Counted from the stretch's first letter, positions 11,378-21,813 are shown. The stretch: 64,000 nt of DNA from Pseudomonas antarctica (GCF_001647715.1 NZ_CP015600.1:5642001-5706000), one strand, 5' to 3'. Notes: generated by a model from the letters alone, not told the origin. Numbers and translations: made by a program.

Positions 11378-12025
11378 TCAGTCGATTCCGCCCGTGAGGG
11401 TCGTCTGCTCAGCATAGTCGAGGTGTTTGACGAGCTGCGCACGCAGCCGGGCACTTACCTCGGCAAATTTAATCGGTGTGGCGTGGTCGCTCAGTTGGGT
11501 CATCGCCAGCCCGGCGTAACCGCACGGGTTGATCCGCCGAAACGGCGCCAGGTCCATGTCCACATTCAGGGCCAGGCCATGAAAGGAACAACCGTGGCGA
11601 ATCCGCAAACCGAGTGAGGCGATTTTCGCGCCGTCCACGTACACACCGGGTGCATCGGGCTTGGCCGCAGCGCTCACGCCGTAACTGGCCAACAGCTCGA
11701 TCAGGCAAGCCTCCATGCGGCTTACAAGGTCACGTACGCCAAACCCAAGCTTGCGCACGTCCAGCAATAGATACGCTACAAGCTGACCCGGCCCATGGTA
11801 AGTCACTTGACCGCCTCGGTCGACCTGCACCACCGGGATATCCCCCGGCAGCAGCAGGTGCTCGGCCTTGCCAGCCTGGCCCTGGGTGAACACCGGCGGG
11901 TGCTCCACCAGCCAGATCTCATCCGGTGCCGAACTGCCGCGCTCATTGGTGAAGCGCTGCATGGCGTGCCAGACGGGCTCGTAGGCCATCTGGCCGAGCT
12001 CGCGAAAGCCCAGGACCTGTGACAT
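11378..12025 (-). CDS. lipB: Octanoyl-ACP:protein N-octanoyltransferase
   Basis: 215 residues from the ATG at 12025; a GTG one codon earlier is possible. It moves octanoate from ACP to lipoyl domains, the step before LipA. The catalytic Lys lies in [12 protein letters not shown] and the acyl-thioester Cys in [23 protein letters not shown] between them is the family signature. The start overlaps the ybeD stop (TGATG), and no separate RBS is seen, indicating translational coupling. Confidence 0.95.
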   Translation of the reverse strand: MSQVLGFRELGQMAYEPVWHAMQRFTNERGSSAPDEIWLVEHPPVFTQGQAGKAEHLLLPGDIPVVQVDRGGQVTYHGPGQLVAYLLLDVRKLGFGVRDLVSRMEACLIELLASYGVSAAAKPDAPGVYVDGAKIASLGLRIRHGCSFHGLALNVDMDLAPFRRINPCGYAGLAMTQLSDHATPIKFAEVSARLRAQLVKHLDYAEQTTLTGGID

Positions 12026-12300
12026 CACAGCACCATGTGCACGAAGCCGGTGGCCCGCAGTTCGCTGTTGATGTCGTAGAGCTGGTCTTGACCGGTCGCA
12101 ACGATGTGCAACTGGATCGTGGTGTATTTACCGTTGGAGCTCAAACGCTCGTCCACCCGGTTGTCGTTGATCGTCGCGTGTTTACGCACAATCTCGAGAA
12201 TCTTGTCTTTGTTGCCCACACCGGTATCGCTGATCACCTTGACGGGATAGTCCACGTTCGGGAATTCGATCTTTGGCGCCTTTACTTCTTTATCGGTCAT
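12025..12300 (-). CDS. ybeD: YbeD-family protein (DUF493)
   Basis: 91 residues: a small alpha/beta ACT-like fold protein beginning [23 protein letters not shown]. It is conserved next to lipB in many proteobacteria; a regulatory role in lipoylation has been suggested but not shown. The ATG at 12300 is chosen because the open frame upstream runs through the dacA terminator hairpin. The stop is fused to the lipB start. Confidence 0.9.
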   Translation of the reverse strand: MTDKEVKAPKIEFPNVDYPVKVISDTGVGNKDKILEIVRKHATINDNRVDERLSSNGKYTTIQLHIVATGQDQLYDINSELRATGFVHMVL

Positions 12301-12337
12301 GGCGTAACGGCCTCGTAAGCGTAAGCCGTGGCGACGG

Positions 12338-12372
12338 GCAAAGCCCCGTGTCGGATCAACACGGGGCTTTGC
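12338..12372 (-). terminator. Terminator hairpin after dacA
   Basis: A perfect 14-bp inverted repeat (12338-12351 with 12359-12372; 7-nt loop), GC-rich in the middle with CTTTGC on the exit side. It lies between the dacA stop and ybeD. The T-tract is short, so termination may be partial. Confidence 0.7.
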
Positions 12373-12385
12373 AGGTGCACACTTA

Positions 12386-13543
12386 TCAGTTGAACAAGCT
12401 GTAGAAGAATAGACGGATGCTATCCCACACGCGGCGGAAGATACCACCTTCGTCGACGGCGTCCAGCGCGATCAGGTCGGCGCTGTGCACCACCTTGTCG
12501 TCCAGTTTCACTTCGACTTTACCGATAACGTCACCCTTGGCGATTGGCGCTACCAATTGCGGGTTCATGGTCATGCTGGCAGCGAGCTTTTTCAGCTGGC
12601 CTTTAGGCATGGTCAGGGTCAGGTCTTCAGCCAGGCCGGCTTTGACTTGATGGGTTGCGCCTTTCCATACCGGCGCCTGCGCCAGTTCAGTGCCCTTCTG
12701 GTAGAAGGTCTGGGTTTCGAAGAAGCGGAAGCCGTAGGTCAGCAGTTTTTGCGTTTCGGCCGCACGGGCCTGCTCGCTGTTGGTACCGAATACGACGGCG
12801 ATCAGGCGCTGGCCATCACGTACGGCGGACGACACCATGCAGTAGCCGGCTTCGTCGGTGTGGCCGGTTTTCAGGCCGTCGACGGTCTTGTCGCGCCACA
12901 GCAGCAGGTTGCGGTTAGGCTGCTTGATGTTGTTCCAGAAGAATTCCTTCTGGGAGTAGATCGCGTAGTGCACCGGGTCAACACGAATAATCGCGCGAGC
13001 CAGCAGCGCCATGTCGTGAGCCGACGAATAGTGTTCCGGGTTCGGCAGACCAGTCGGGTTCATGAAGTGGCTGTTGGTCATGCCCAGGTCGCCAGCGGTT
13101 TTGTTCATCATGTCGGCGAACGCATCTTCGCTGCCGGCGATGTGCTCGGACAGGGCCACGCTGGCGTCGTTACCGGACTGGATGATGATGCCGTGCAGCA
13201 GGTCGCTCACGGTGACTTGCGAACCCACCTTGATGAACATCCGCGAACCGCCGGTGCGCCAGGCATTTTCGCTGACGGTGACCGGGTCGTTTTCGCCGAT
13301 CTGCCCGCGACGGATTTCCAGGGTCGCGATGTAAGCCGTCATCAGCTTGGTCAGGCTGGCCGGTGGCAGGCGCTGGTCACCGTTGTTCTCGACCAGCACG
13401 TTGCCGCTGGCGGCATCCATGAGAACCCAGGCCTTGGCGGCCAGTTGCGGGGAAGCCGGCACCATTTCAACCGCCCAGGCGGCCGGAGTGATGATCAGCG
13501 AAAGAAGCAGGCACGTGCGTTTGGCTAAGGTGGTGATGTTCAT
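12386..13543 (-). CDS. dacA: D-alanyl-D-alanine carboxypeptidase, PBP5 type
   Basis: 385 residues. It trims the terminal D-Ala of peptidoglycan pentapeptides in the periplasm. The Sec signal peptide ends near AAWAVE. The penicillin-binding motifs are Ser63-x-x-Lys66 (PASLTKLM), Ser123-Gly-Asn125 (IQSGNDASV) and Lys225-Thr-Gly (LKTGHT). A PBP5 C-terminal beta domain and an amphipathic anchor helix (RRVWDSIRLFFYSLFN) follow. The P. aeruginosa ortholog is called dacC. It lies between rlpA and ybeD. Confidence 0.96.
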   Translation of the reverse strand: MNITTLAKRTCLLLSLIITPAAWAVEMVPASPQLAAKAWVLMDAASGNVLVENNGDQRLPPASLTKLMTAYIATLEIRRGQIGENDPVTVSENAWRTGGSRMFIKVGSQVTVSDLLHGIIIQSGNDASVALSEHIAGSEDAFADMMNKTAGDLGMTNSHFMNPTGLPNPEHYSSAHDMALLARAIIRVDPVHYAIYSQKEFFWNNIKQPNRNLLLWRDKTVDGLKTGHTDEAGYCMVSSAVRDGQRLIAVVFGTNSEQARAAETQKLLTYGFRFFETQTFYQKGTELAQAPVWKGATHQVKAGLAEDLTLTMPKGQLKKLAASMTMNPQLVAPIAKGDVIGKVEVKLDDKVVHSADLIALDAVDEGGIFRRVWDSIRLFFYSLFN

Positions 13544-13721
13544 CCGTCTCTCGAAATTGCTTATGGAAACTTGCCCTCGCGGGCAAAACTATTCAGACAG
13601 CCCGCTGCCAGACTGTCACGTGTTCGGTTGCCCGCTCACCCCTTGCCCCTGGGTTTTTATTGTTCAACGAGCCAACAACCAGGGCCCAGGCCCGCGTACG
13701 CGCCTGAGCCATCAATCTTTG

Positions 13722-14723
13722 TTATTCGGCGGTGACCACGCTGGGTTGCCCCAGATTGGCCAGACGCACGCTGTTCTGAACCTGCGCCACTTCGCTTGGC
13801 GACCCGATCGGCCCCATGCGCACACGGTGCAAGGTCTGCTGGTTACGCACGATGGAGCTGATGAAAACCGGCGCGTTGACCATGCCGCTGAGCTTGGACC
13901 TTAACAGTTCTGCCGCATCCGGGTTGGCGAAAGCACCCACTTGCAGGTACTGACCGCCCACGGTAGAAGCCCCCGGAGCCGCGCGAGGCACGACAACGGT
14001 GTCCGGCGCGTGCTGCGCCGGAGGTGGCGTCCACTGTTCGATCTTGCCGGCGGATGCAGTCACTTGCGGTTGCGGGGTTTGCGGCTCGTTGAGCATCAAC
14101 GGTGCCGGTTTGCCACGCTGGGCCCAATACTGCGCCGGGTCGATGCCTTCTACTTTCACCCGCGCAGTGCCGATTTCGGCATAACCGAGTTTCTTGGCCG
14201 CGGCGTAGGACAAGTCGATGATCCGGTCCGAATAGAACGGGCCACGGTCGTTGACCCGCAGGATCACCGAGCGGTTGTTGTCCAGGTTGGTGACGCGTAC
14301 GTAGCTGGGCAGCGGCAACGTCTTGTGGGCCGCGCTCATGCCGTACAGGTCATAGACTTCGCCGTTGGCGGTGTTCTGGCCATGGAACTTGGTGCCGTAC
14401 CAGGACGCCGTACCCGACTGGACATAGGTCTTGGAATCCTGCAGCGGAAAGTAGTTTTTGCCCAGCACGGTATAGGGGTTGGCCTTGTACGGCCCGGTGT
14501 GCAGGGTTGGCGTGGCATCCGGGATTTTCGAAACGTCGACATCCCACCACGGCGCGCCATCTTTGTGCGCGCGGTTGATGTCCAGCCCAGGCTTGGCACG
14601 GACGATAGCGCCGCCCTTTTGCACTGGCGCGCGGCTGGTGGTGGATGAGCAACTGACGACCAGCAAGGACAACGCGGCAAACGCCACCAGCTTGAGCGGT
14701 TTATTGAACGGCGGTACCCGCAT
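13722..14723 (-). CDS. rlpA: Septal ring lytic transglycosylase RlpA
   Basis: 333 residues. A lipoprotein signal ends LVVSC (Cys25). A double-psi beta-barrel domain sits at about residues 100-190, with GTASWYGTKFHGQNTANGE at its start and VNDRGPFYSDRIIDLS containing the catalytic-type Asp. The C-terminal SPOR domain (about 255-330, YLQVGAFANPDAAELLRSKL) binds denuded glycan at the division site. In P. aeruginosa RlpA cleaves glycan lacking stem peptides. Its ATG overlaps the mltB stop by one base (TAATG). Confidence 0.95.
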   Translation of the reverse strand: MRVPPFNKPLKLVAFAALSLLVVSCSSTTSRAPVQKGGAIVRAKPGLDINRAHKDGAPWWDVDVSKIPDATPTLHTGPYKANPYTVLGKNYFPLQDSKTYVQSGTASWYGTKFHGQNTANGEVYDLYGMSAAHKTLPLPSYVRVTNLDNNRSVILRVNDRGPFYSDRIIDLSYAAAKKLGYAEIGTARVKVEGIDPAQYWAQRGKPAPLMLNEPQTPQPQVTASAGKIEQWTPPPAQHAPDTVVVPRAAPGASTVGGQYLQVGAFANPDAAELLRSKLSGMVNAPVFISSIVRNQQTLHRVRMGPIGSPSEVAQVQNSVRLANLGQPSVVTAE

Positions 14724-15739
14724 TACTTGTTGCCCCGTGCTTGGACCAGCATGTCTGACAGCTGATGTACGGCCATGGCGTACATCACACTGCGGTTATA
14801 ACGCGTGATTGCGTAAAAATTCTTCAGGCCCATCCAGTATTCCGGGCCGTTTTCGCCTTCAAGGCGGAACGCCGTCACCGGCATATCGTCGCGTGGCGCA
14901 TTCTGACTCGACCAGCCCAGCGCTCGCAACTCCCCAACGGTCTTGACCGGCTCGATTCCCTGGGTCAGGCCCTCATCGGCGCGATCACCGGTGACATCGG
15001 CACGGATCACCACGGGCTCGCCAGCCACCCAGCCGTGGCGCTTGAAGTAGCTGGCCACGCTGCCAATGGCGTCGTCGGGGTTGCTCCAGATATTGATGTG
15101 GCCGTCGCCGTCGAAATCCACTGCATAAGCGCGAAAGCTGCTCGGCATGAACTGCGGCAAGCCCATCGCGCCGGCGTAGGAGCCTTTGAGGGTCAGCGGG
15201 TCGACCTGCTCTTCGCGGGCCAGCAACAGGAATTCGCGCAGCTCCTTGCGGAAGAACTCGGCGCGCGGCGGGTAATCGAAGCCCAGGGTCGACAAGGCGT
15301 CGATCACCCGGTAGCTGCCGGTATTGCGCCCGTAAAAGGTTTCAATGCCGATGATCGCGACGATCACCTGAGCCGGCACGCCGTACTCCTGCTCGGCACG
15401 GGCCAACACGGCTTCGTGCTGGCGCCAGAAATCCACACCGCGGGCCACACGGGCGTCGGTGAGGAACATCGGGCGATAGTCTTTCCACTGTTTTACGCGC
15501 TCGGCGGGACGCGAGATCGCGTCGAGGATCGCCTGCTTGCGCTGGGCTTCACGGAATATGCCCATCAACTGCTCACCGGCGAAACCGTAGTCGCGGGTCA
15601 TTTCACCGACGAATTCGGCGACCTGGGGTGAGCCATCGTAGTCACCGGCCTGCACCTCTTGCGTCGCGCCCAGCAGCCCAATCAGGCCCATCCAGGACGC
15701 GTGCCGAGTCGCCCAGCCGCGCATTACTTGCATTGACAT
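14723..15739 (-). CDS. mltB: Membrane-bound lytic murein transglycosylase B
   Basis: 338 residues from ATG 15739, which has AAGGTG five bases upstream; the longer frame to 15769 would overlap rodA. An N-terminal export signal has no clear lipobox, so the protein may be soluble periplasmic (the P. aeruginosa homolog here is called SltB1). The SLT_2 domain carries the catalytic Glu in AIIGIETFYGRNTG and the block GSYAGAMGLPQFMPSSF. It starts 11 bases after the rodA stop within the elongasome cluster. Confidence 0.93.
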   Translation of the reverse strand: MSMQVMRGWATRHASWMGLIGLLGATQEVQAGDYDGSPQVAEFVGEMTRDYGFAGEQLMGIFREAQRKQAILDAISRPAERVKQWKDYRPMFLTDARVARGVDFWRQHEAVLARAEQEYGVPAQVIVAIIGIETFYGRNTGSYRVIDALSTLGFDYPPRAEFFRKELREFLLLAREEQVDPLTLKGSYAGAMGLPQFMPSSFRAYAVDFDGDGHINIWSNPDDAIGSVASYFKRHGWVAGEPVVIRADVTGDRADEGLTQGIEPVKTVGELRALGWSSQNAPRDDMPVTAFRLEGENGPEYWMGLKNFYAITRYNRSVMYAMAVHQLSDMLVQARGNK

Positions 15740-15750
15740 CTTCACCTTAT

Positions 15751-16896
15751 TCAAACCTGCGCGATCCACTTGCGATGCGTATGAATCGACATCAAAACCC
15801 CAAACGCTGACAGCAATGTCACCAGCGAAGTTCCGCCGTAGCTAATGAACGGCAACGGCACCCCAACCACCGGCAACAGGCCACTGACCATACCGATGTT
15901 GACGAAAACGTAAACAAAAAAAGTCATGGTCAGGCTGCCGGCAAGCAATTTGCCGAACAGCGTCTGCGCTTGCGCGGTAATCACCAACCCGCGACCAATC
16001 AACAGCAAATAAATCAGCAACAGCGCGCAAATGCCCACCAGGCCGAACTCTTCGCCCATTACCGCAATGATGAAGTCCGTGTGGCTCTCGGGCAAAAAGT
16101 CGAGGTGCGACTGAGTGCCCAGTAACCAGCCCTTACCAAATACACCGCCAGAGCCGATGGCGGCTTTGGACTGGATGATGTTCCAGCCGGTGCCCAACGG
16201 GTCGCTCTCCGGGTCGAGGAACGTCAAGATCCGCTGCTTCTGGTAGTCGTGCATAAAGAAGAACCACATGGCCACGGCCACCGGGATCGCCGCAGCCAGC
16301 ACGCTGAGGATCCAGCGCCAGCGCAAGCCGCCCATAAACAGCACGAACGCACCGCCCGCGAGGATCAGCAGCGAGGTGCCGAGGTCCGGTTGGCGCACGA
16401 TCAGAATGAATGGCACGCCGATCAATATCAGGCTGATCCCCACGTGCTTGAGCTGTGGCGGCAAGGTGCGCTTGGACAGGTACCAGGCGATGGTCGCCGG
16501 CATCAGGATCTTCATGAATTCCGACGGCTGGAAGCGAATCACCCCCGGAATGTTGATCCAGCGCGTCGCCCCCATGGCGTTGTGGCCCATCACGTCCACC
16601 ACCACCAACAGCAATACGCCGGCGACATAACCGAGTGGCACCCAGCGCGCCATGAAACGTGGCTCCAACTGGGCAATCACCACCATCGACAACAGACCCA
16701 GGCCGAACGACGAGGCCTGCTTGATCAACAGGTCCCAGTTCTTGCCGCTGGCCGAATAAAGAACGAACAGGCTGCCGGCTGCAAGGGTCAGCAGCAGGAT
16801 CAGCAACGGGCCATCAATGTGCATGCGCTGCAGCAACGTCGCACGCCGACGCATCACATCTTCGCTGGAGAGGATGCGGTCAAAATTACTCTTCAC
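15751..16896 (-). CDS. rodA: Peptidoglycan polymerase RodA (SEDS family)
   Basis: 381 residues from GTG 16896, which has GAGG nine bases upstream and overlaps the mrdA stop by 11 bases. An internal ATG at 16854 would give the 367-residue form, so the start is not settled. Ten membrane helices are expected; SEDS motifs are visible (WINIPGVIRFQPSEFMKI, RQPDLGTSLLIL, and GVPLPFISYGGTSL near the end). RodA polymerises glycan strands for side-wall growth with PBP2, encoded immediately upstream. Confidence 0.95.
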   Translation of the reverse strand: MKSNFDRILSSEDVMRRRATLLQRMHIDGPLLILLLTLAAGSLFVLYSASGKNWDLLIKQASSFGLGLLSMVVIAQLEPRFMARWVPLGYVAGVLLLVVVDVMGHNAMGATRWINIPGVIRFQPSEFMKILMPATIAWYLSKRTLPPQLKHVGISLILIGVPFILIVRQPDLGTSLLILAGGAFVLFMGGLRWRWILSVLAAAIPVAVAMWFFFMHDYQKQRILTFLDPESDPLGTGWNIIQSKAAIGSGGVFGKGWLLGTQSHLDFLPESHTDFIIAVMGEEFGLVGICALLLIYLLLIGRGLVITAQAQTLFGKLLAGSLTMTFFVYVFVNIGMVSGLLPVVGVPLPFISYGGTSLVTLLSAFGVLMSIHTHRKWIAQV

Positions 16897-18784
16897 GGGC
16901 CGTAACCTCGGTGCTTGAAGGGGGGCCGCCATATTCGGGCTTGAGCTTGCCGTCGTCGGCCAACAGCCAGGCGTCCATCACTTGGCGCACCACGGGCGCT
17001 GCGACGCCGGAGCCGGACTCGCCGTTTTCAACCATCACCGCCACCACGATTTTCGGGTCGTCGGCCGGAGCGAAGCCGACAAACAAGGCGTGGTCACGGT
17101 GGCGCTCTTGAACCTTGGAACGGTCATATTTCTCGCCCTGCTTGATCGCGACCACCTGGGCGGTACCGCTCTTGCCGGCAATGCGATACTGCGCGCCGAC
17201 CGCGGCCTTGCGCGCGGTACCACGGGCGCCGTGCATCACCTGCTGCATGCCGTGGTTGACCTTGGTCCAGTCGGACGGGTCGCGCAGCACAATGTCGGGA
17301 ATCGGGTTCTCATCCAAAGGCTTCTCGCCCTCAATGGTCTTGGCCAGGTGCGGGCGGTTCCAGATGCCTTTGTTGGCCACCAGCGCCGTGGCCTGGGCCA
17401 GTTGCAGCGGCGTCGCCTGCATGTAGCCCTGGCCGATCCCGAGAATCAGGGTTTCACCCGGGAACCACGCCTGGCGACGGGTCGCGCGCTTCCACTCCCG
17501 CGACGGCATCAAGCCGGGGGACTCTTCGAACATGTCCAGGGAGACTTTCTGACCAAGGCCGAACTTGCCCATATAGGCAGATAGCCGGTCGATCCCCAGC
17601 TTGTGGGCCAGGTCATAAAAATAGGTGTCGTTGGAGCGCATGATCGCGGTATCCAGGTCGACATAGCCGTCACCGGTGCGGTTCCAGTTACGGTATTTGT
17701 GATCGTAGTTGGGCAGCATGTAGTAGCCCGGGTCGAACACACGGCTCGATGCGGTCACGACGCCCGAATCCAGGCCGGCAATCGCCACCGCCGGCTTGAT
17801 GGTCGAGCCTGGCGGATACAGCCCGCGCAGCACGCGGTTGAACAGCGGCCGGTCAACCGAATCACGCAGCTCGGCGTAGGCCTTGAAGCTGATCCCGGTC
17901 ACAAACAGGTTAGGGTCGAAACTCGGTTGGCTGACCATCGCCAGCACTTCGCCGGTCTTGGGGTCCAGTGCCACCACGGCGCCACGCCGACCGCCGAGCG
18001 CCATCTCGGCCGCTTCCTGCAGCTTGATGTCCAGGCTCAGCACAATGTCCTTGCCCGGCACCGGGTCGGTGCGCTTGAGCACCCGCAGCACGCGGCCTCG
18101 GGCGTTGGTCTCGACTTCCTCGTAACCCACCTGGCCATGCAGCTCGGGCTCGTAGAAACGCTCGATGCCGGTTTTGCCGATGTGGTGGGTGCCGCTGTAA
18201 TTCACCGGATCGAGGCTTTTCAGCTCTTTCTCGTTGATTCGGCCCATGTAGCCGACCGAATGCGCAAAATGCGCCCCTTGCGGGTAGTGCCGCACCAACT
18301 GCGCCACGACTTCCACACCGGGCAGGCGGAACTGGTTCACCGCGATCCGCGCGATCTGCTCTTCAGTCAGTTCAAACAGGATCGGCACCGGCTCGAAGGG
18401 CCGGCGCCCCTGCTTCATGCGTTTTTCGAAGATCACCCGGTCTTCCGGCGTCAGTTGCAGCACTTCGACGATGACATCGAGGATCTGCTGCCAGTCGCCG
18501 GAACGCTCACGGGTCATGCTCAGGCTGAAGCTGGGCCGGTTATCCGCGACCACCACGCCATTGCGGTCGAAAATCAGCCCACGGGTCGGCGGAATAGGCT
18601 GCACATGCACCCGATTGTTCTCCGACAGCGTGGAGTGATAGTCGTACTGGATCACCTGCAGGAAATACAGGCGCGCAATCAGCACCGCAATCAGACCCAC
18701 CACCAAAAACGCGCCGAAAACGACCCGCGAGCGCACCAGACGTGCGTCTTTCTCGTGGTCCTTGATGCGGATCGGCTGGGTCAT
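16886..18784 (-). CDS. mrdA: Penicillin-binding protein 2
   Basis: 632 residues, the transpeptidase of the elongasome. One N-terminal membrane helix (VVFGAFLVVGLIAVLIARLYFLQV) is followed by the pedestal domain with RGLIFDRNG. The transpeptidase domain has the active Ser in PPGSTIKPAVA (about residue 327), the SxN motif in MRSNDTYFY, and AGKSGTAQVV (about 535). It starts 15 bases downstream of rlmH. Gene order rlmH-mrdA-rodA is the usual one. Confidence 0.97.
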   Translation of the reverse strand: MTQPIRIKDHEKDARLVRSRVVFGAFLVVGLIAVLIARLYFLQVIQYDYHSTLSENNRVHVQPIPPTRGLIFDRNGVVVADNRPSFSLSMTRERSGDWQQILDVIVEVLQLTPEDRVIFEKRMKQGRRPFEPVPILFELTEEQIARIAVNQFRLPGVEVVAQLVRHYPQGAHFAHSVGYMGRINEKELKSLDPVNYSGTHHIGKTGIERFYEPELHGQVGYEEVETNARGRVLRVLKRTDPVPGKDIVLSLDIKLQEAAEMALGGRRGAVVALDPKTGEVLAMVSQPSFDPNLFVTGISFKAYAELRDSVDRPLFNRVLRGLYPPGSTIKPAVAIAGLDSGVVTASSRVFDPGYYMLPNYDHKYRNWNRTGDGYVDLDTAIMRSNDTYFYDLAHKLGIDRLSAYMGKFGLGQKVSLDMFEESPGLMPSREWKRATRRQAWFPGETLILGIGQGYMQATPLQLAQATALVANKGIWNRPHLAKTIEGEKPLDENPIPDIVLRDPSDWTKVNHGMQQVMHGARGTARKAAVGAQYRIAGKSGTAQVVAIKQGEKYDRSKVQERHRDHALFVGFAPADDPKIVVAVMVENGESGSGVAAPVVRQVMDAWLLADDGKLKPEYGGPPSSTEVTAREE

Positions 18785-18799
18785 CGGGAGGGGCGCAGA

Positions 18800-19267
18800 T
18801 TATTTGTGGTAAGGGTGCCCGGACAGAACTGTCCAGGCGCGATACAGCTGTTCACCGATCAGAATCCTTACCAACGGGTGCGGCAACGTGAGTGCCGACA
18901 GCGACCATCGCTGGTCCGCCCGCGCACACACTTCCGGCGCCAGCCCTTCGGGGCCGCCGACCATGAAGTTGACGGTGCGCGAATCCAGGCGCCAGCGGTC
19001 CAGTTCCACCGCCAACTGCTCGGTGCTCCAGGACTTGCCGTGCACTTCAAGGGTGACGATACGCTCGTTGGGGCCGACCTTGGCCAACATGGCTTCGCCT
19101 TCCTGACGGATAAAGCGCGCCACGTCGGCATTCTTGCCCCGGGTGTTGAGCGGTATTTCCACCAGCTCCAGCGACAGCTCAGCGGGCAGACGCTTGGCAT
19201 ACTCGTGCCAGCCTTCTTCCACCCACTTGGGCATGCGTGAACCGACAGCGATCAGACGCAGGCGCAC
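18800..19267 (-). CDS. rlmH: 23S rRNA pseudouridine-1915 N3-methyltransferase
   Basis: 155 residues, SPOUT-class methyltransferase. It starts at GTG ([20 protein letters not shown]). Signature blocks are [24 protein letters not shown] (SAM-binding knot) and [23 protein letters not shown], ending GHPYHK. It methylates pseudouridine 1915 in helix 69 of assembled 70S ribosomes. It begins nine bases after rsfS, a pairing found across bacteria. Confidence 0.96.
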   Translation of the reverse strand: MRLRLIAVGSRMPKWVEEGWHEYAKRLPAELSLELVEIPLNTRGKNADVARFIRQEGEAMLAKVGPNERIVTLEVHGKSWSTEQLAVELDRWRLDSRTVNFMVGGPEGLAPEVCARADQRWSLSALTLPHPLVRILIGEQLYRAWTVLSGHPYHK

Positions 19268-19276
19268 AGCCGTTCC

Positions 19277-19771
19277 TTATTCCTGGTCTTTGTTGAGCTT
19301 GTCGAAGTGCGCGTGGCCCACTTCCGGGCTGTGGTGCTTGCCATCTGCCGCACGGCTCTGCTCGGCGCCTTTCCACAGACGCTCCAGGTCGTAGAACTGA
19401 CGGGCGTTGGAAGTCATCATGTGAACGATCACGTCGTCCATGTCCAGCAGCACCCAGTCGCTGTCGCCCTTGCCTTCTTCACCCAGCGGCTTCACGCCTT
19501 GGGCTTTGACGGCTTCGCGAACCTTGTCCAGCATCGCGCCGATCTGGCGGTTGGAGGTACCGGTGGCGATGATCATGAAGTCGGTGATGCTCTGCTTGTC
19601 GCGTACGTCCAGAACCTGGATGTCCTGGGCCTTAACATCTTCCAGGGCAGCTACGGCGACTTTTACCAGCTCTTCGCCAGCCAGCTCAGGGCCGGTGTGC
19701 GCTTCAACTGGCAGCGGGGCGCTTTTGAAAGTGCCTTTACGCTTAACTTTGCTTACGTCTTTGTTCGTCAT
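19277..19771 (-). CDS. rsfS: Ribosomal silencing factor RsfS
   Basis: 164 residues. The RsfS core runs from about residue 34 to 140 (VKAQDIQVLDVRDKQSITDFMIIATGTSNRQ; LLDMDDVIVHMMTSNARQFYDLERLW). The protein binds uL14 on the large subunit and blocks subunit joining in starvation. The roughly 30-residue basic N-terminal extension and a His-rich tail make it longer than E. coli RsfS; a later start cannot be excluded. It is 69 bases downstream of nadD. Confidence 0.93.
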   Translation of the reverse strand: MTNKDVSKVKRKGTFKSAPLPVEAHTGPELAGEELVKVAVAALEDVKAQDIQVLDVRDKQSITDFMIIATGTSNRQIGAMLDKVREAVKAQGVKPLGEEGKGDSDWVLLDMDDVIVHMMTSNARQFYDLERLWKGAEQSRAADGKHHSPEVGHAHFDKLNKDQE

Positions 19772-19840
19772 ATAAAACTCGTTTTGCTCGTATGTTCGGG
19801 CGCTCGCTGCACGATTGTTCGTGCGTTCAAGCGCGCCTTT

Positions 19841-20485
19841 TCAGTTCGACGCACGGTAAAGCCCGTGCGCATCGATGTAGGCCAGGACCGCGTCAGGCAC
19901 CAGGAAACGTACCGACTTCCCGCTGGCCAGCAGTTGACGGATCTGGGTGGCAGACACCGCAAGCGGGGTCTGCCAGACGAATGCAATATTCCCGTTCGGC
20001 CCGGTCAGGGCCAAGGGGTCACTTACCGACCGCGCGGCCAGCAGGTTGCGCAAGGCATCCGGCGGTTCGCTGTCGGCATCCGGGCGTTGCAAAACCAGGA
20101 TGTGGCAATGCTGGAGGAGTTCCTCCCAGCGATGCCAAGAGGGCAGGCCGCAAAATGCGTCCCAGCCCAAAAGCAGAAACAACTGGTCATCTGCGGCCAG
20201 CTCGGCACGCATCAGCTCCAGGGTATCGACAGTGTAGGACGGTTTATCGCGCTTGAGCTCGCGGTCGTCCACCACCAGCGGCGGTATGCCGTCTACGGCA
20301 AGGCGCACCATTTCCAGGCGCTGCTGCGCTGACACCTGCGGCGTATCGCGATGCGGCGGCCGGGCATTGGGTGCCAGGCGCAACTCATCCAGCGCGAGGG
20401 CATCCGCGACTTCCAGTGCACTGCGCAAATGGCCGATGTGCACGGGGTCGAAAGTACCGCCGAGCAGCCCGATGCGTTTAGCCAT
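19841..20485 (-). CDS. nadD: Nicotinate-nucleotide adenylyltransferase
   Basis: 214 residues. It makes deamido-NAD from nicotinate mononucleotide and ATP. The nucleotidyltransferase motif [11 protein letters not shown] lies near the N terminus, and [21 protein letters not shown] near the C terminus is the second (SxTxxR-like) motif. The ATG at 20485 overlaps the proA stop (TGATG); a TTG one codon earlier is possible but less likely. Confidence 0.95.
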   Translation of the reverse strand: MAKRIGLLGGTFDPVHIGHLRSALEVADALALDELRLAPNARPPHRDTPQVSAQQRLEMVRLAVDGIPPLVVDDRELKRDKPSYTVDTLELMRAELAADDQLFLLLGWDAFCGLPSWHRWEELLQHCHILVLQRPDADSEPPDALRNLLAARSVSDPLALTGPNGNIAFVWQTPLAVSATQIRQLLASGKSVRFLVPDAVLAYIDAHGLYRASN

Positions 20486-21750
20486 CAAGTGCGCACATGA
20501 CCGTCGCCGAACACCACGTACTTCTCGCTGGTCAGGCCTTCCAGGCCAACCGGGCCGCGTGCGTGGAGCTTATCGGTGGAGATGCCGATCTCCGCCCCCA
20601 GGCCATACTCGAAGCCGTCGGCAAAACGCGTCGAGGCGTTGACCATCACCGAAGCGGAATCCACTTCGTTGAGGAAACGCCGGGCATCGCTGAAATGCTC
20701 GGAAACAATGGCGTCGGTGTGCTTGGAGCCGTACTTGTTGATGTGTTCGATGGCCTGGTCCAGGTCATCGACGATGCGGATCGACAGGATCGGCGCCGTG
20801 TACTCGGTGTACCAGTCTTGTTCAGTCGCCTCGATCACGTCCGCGCCCAGCAGCGCACGGGTACGCTCGCAACCACGCAATTCCACACCCTTGTCCCGGT
20901 AGATGGCAGCCAGCGGCGGCAGCACGCGATCGGCAATGCCGACGTGCACCAGCAGGGTTTCCATGGTGTTGCACGGGGCGTAGCGGTGGGTCTTGGCGTT
21001 GTCGGCGATGCGGATCGCCTTGTCGATATCGGCGGCGACGTCGATGAACACGTGGCACACGCCGTCCAGGTGCTTGATCACCGGCACTTTGGCATCACGG
21101 CTGACGCGCTCAATCAAGCCCTTGCCACCGCGCGGCACGATCACATCGACAAATTCCGGCATGGTGATCAGCGCGCCTACGGCGGCGCGGTCGGTGGTTT
21201 CCACCACTTGCACCACTTCGGCAGGCAACTCGGCCACCGCCAGGCCCTGCTGAATGCAGGCGGCAATGGCGCGGTTGGAATTGATCGCCTCGGAACCGCC
21301 ACGCAGGATGGTCGCGTTGCCCGACTTGAGGCACAGGCTCGCGGCGTCGATGGTCACGTTCGGGCGCGACTCATAAATGATGCCGATGACGCCCAGGGGC
21401 ACGCGCATCTTGCCGACCTGAATGCCGGACGGCAGGTAGCGCATATCGCGGATTTCACCGATGGGGTCAGGCAGCTTGGCCACCTGACGCAGGCCTTCGA
21501 TCATGTCGTCGATACGCGCGGGCGTCAGCGCCAGGCGGTCCAGCAGGGCTGGCTCGAGGCCATTGGCGCGGCCGTTGGCCAGGTCCAGTTCGTTGGCGAC
21601 AGCCAGCTCGGAGCGCGAAGCATCCAGAGCATCGGCGGCGGCCAACAGGGCGCGGTTCTTCTGCGCAGTGCTCGCACGGGCGATCAACCGCGAGGCCTGC
21701 CGGGCAGCGCGACCCAGGCGGGTCATGTAGTCAAGAACGGACTCAGTCAT
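20485..21750 (-). CDS. proA: Gamma-glutamyl phosphate reductase
   Basis: 421 residues. Second step of proline synthesis: NADPH reduction of gamma-glutamyl phosphate. Family blocks include [34 protein letters not shown] and [14 protein letters not shown], which holds the catalytic Cys. First gene of the minus-strand block that continues with nadD, rsfS, rlmH, mrdA and rodA. Confidence 0.97.
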   Translation of the reverse strand: MTESVLDYMTRLGRAARQASRLIARASTAQKNRALLAAADALDASRSELAVANELDLANGRANGLEPALLDRLALTPARIDDMIEGLRQVAKLPDPIGEIRDMRYLPSGIQVGKMRVPLGVIGIIYESRPNVTIDAASLCLKSGNATILRGGSEAINSNRAIAACIQQGLAVAELPAEVVQVVETTDRAAVGALITMPEFVDVIVPRGGKGLIERVSRDAKVPVIKHLDGVCHVFIDVAADIDKAIRIADNAKTHRYAPCNTMETLLVHVGIADRVLPPLAAIYRDKGVELRGCERTRALLGADVIEATEQDWYTEYTAPILSIRIVDDLDQAIEHINKYGSKHTDAIVSEHFSDARRFLNEVDSASVMVNASTRFADGFEYGLGAEIGISTDKLHARGPVGLEGLTSEKYVVFGDGHVRT

Positions 21751-21784
21751 GGTCAGGGAGTCTTGGCAAAGAGGAAAGCGGCAG

Positions 21785-21813
21785 ATTATAGCTGTGACGC
21801 CGCCCGACTGACA
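21785..21813 (-). promoter_or_regulatory. Candidate proA promoter
   Basis: On the minus strand a perfect TATAAT (plus-strand 21785-21790) lies about 35 bases upstream of the proA ATG. The -35 is poor (TGTCAG at 17 bases). Probable promoter for the proA-led block. Confidence 0.4.
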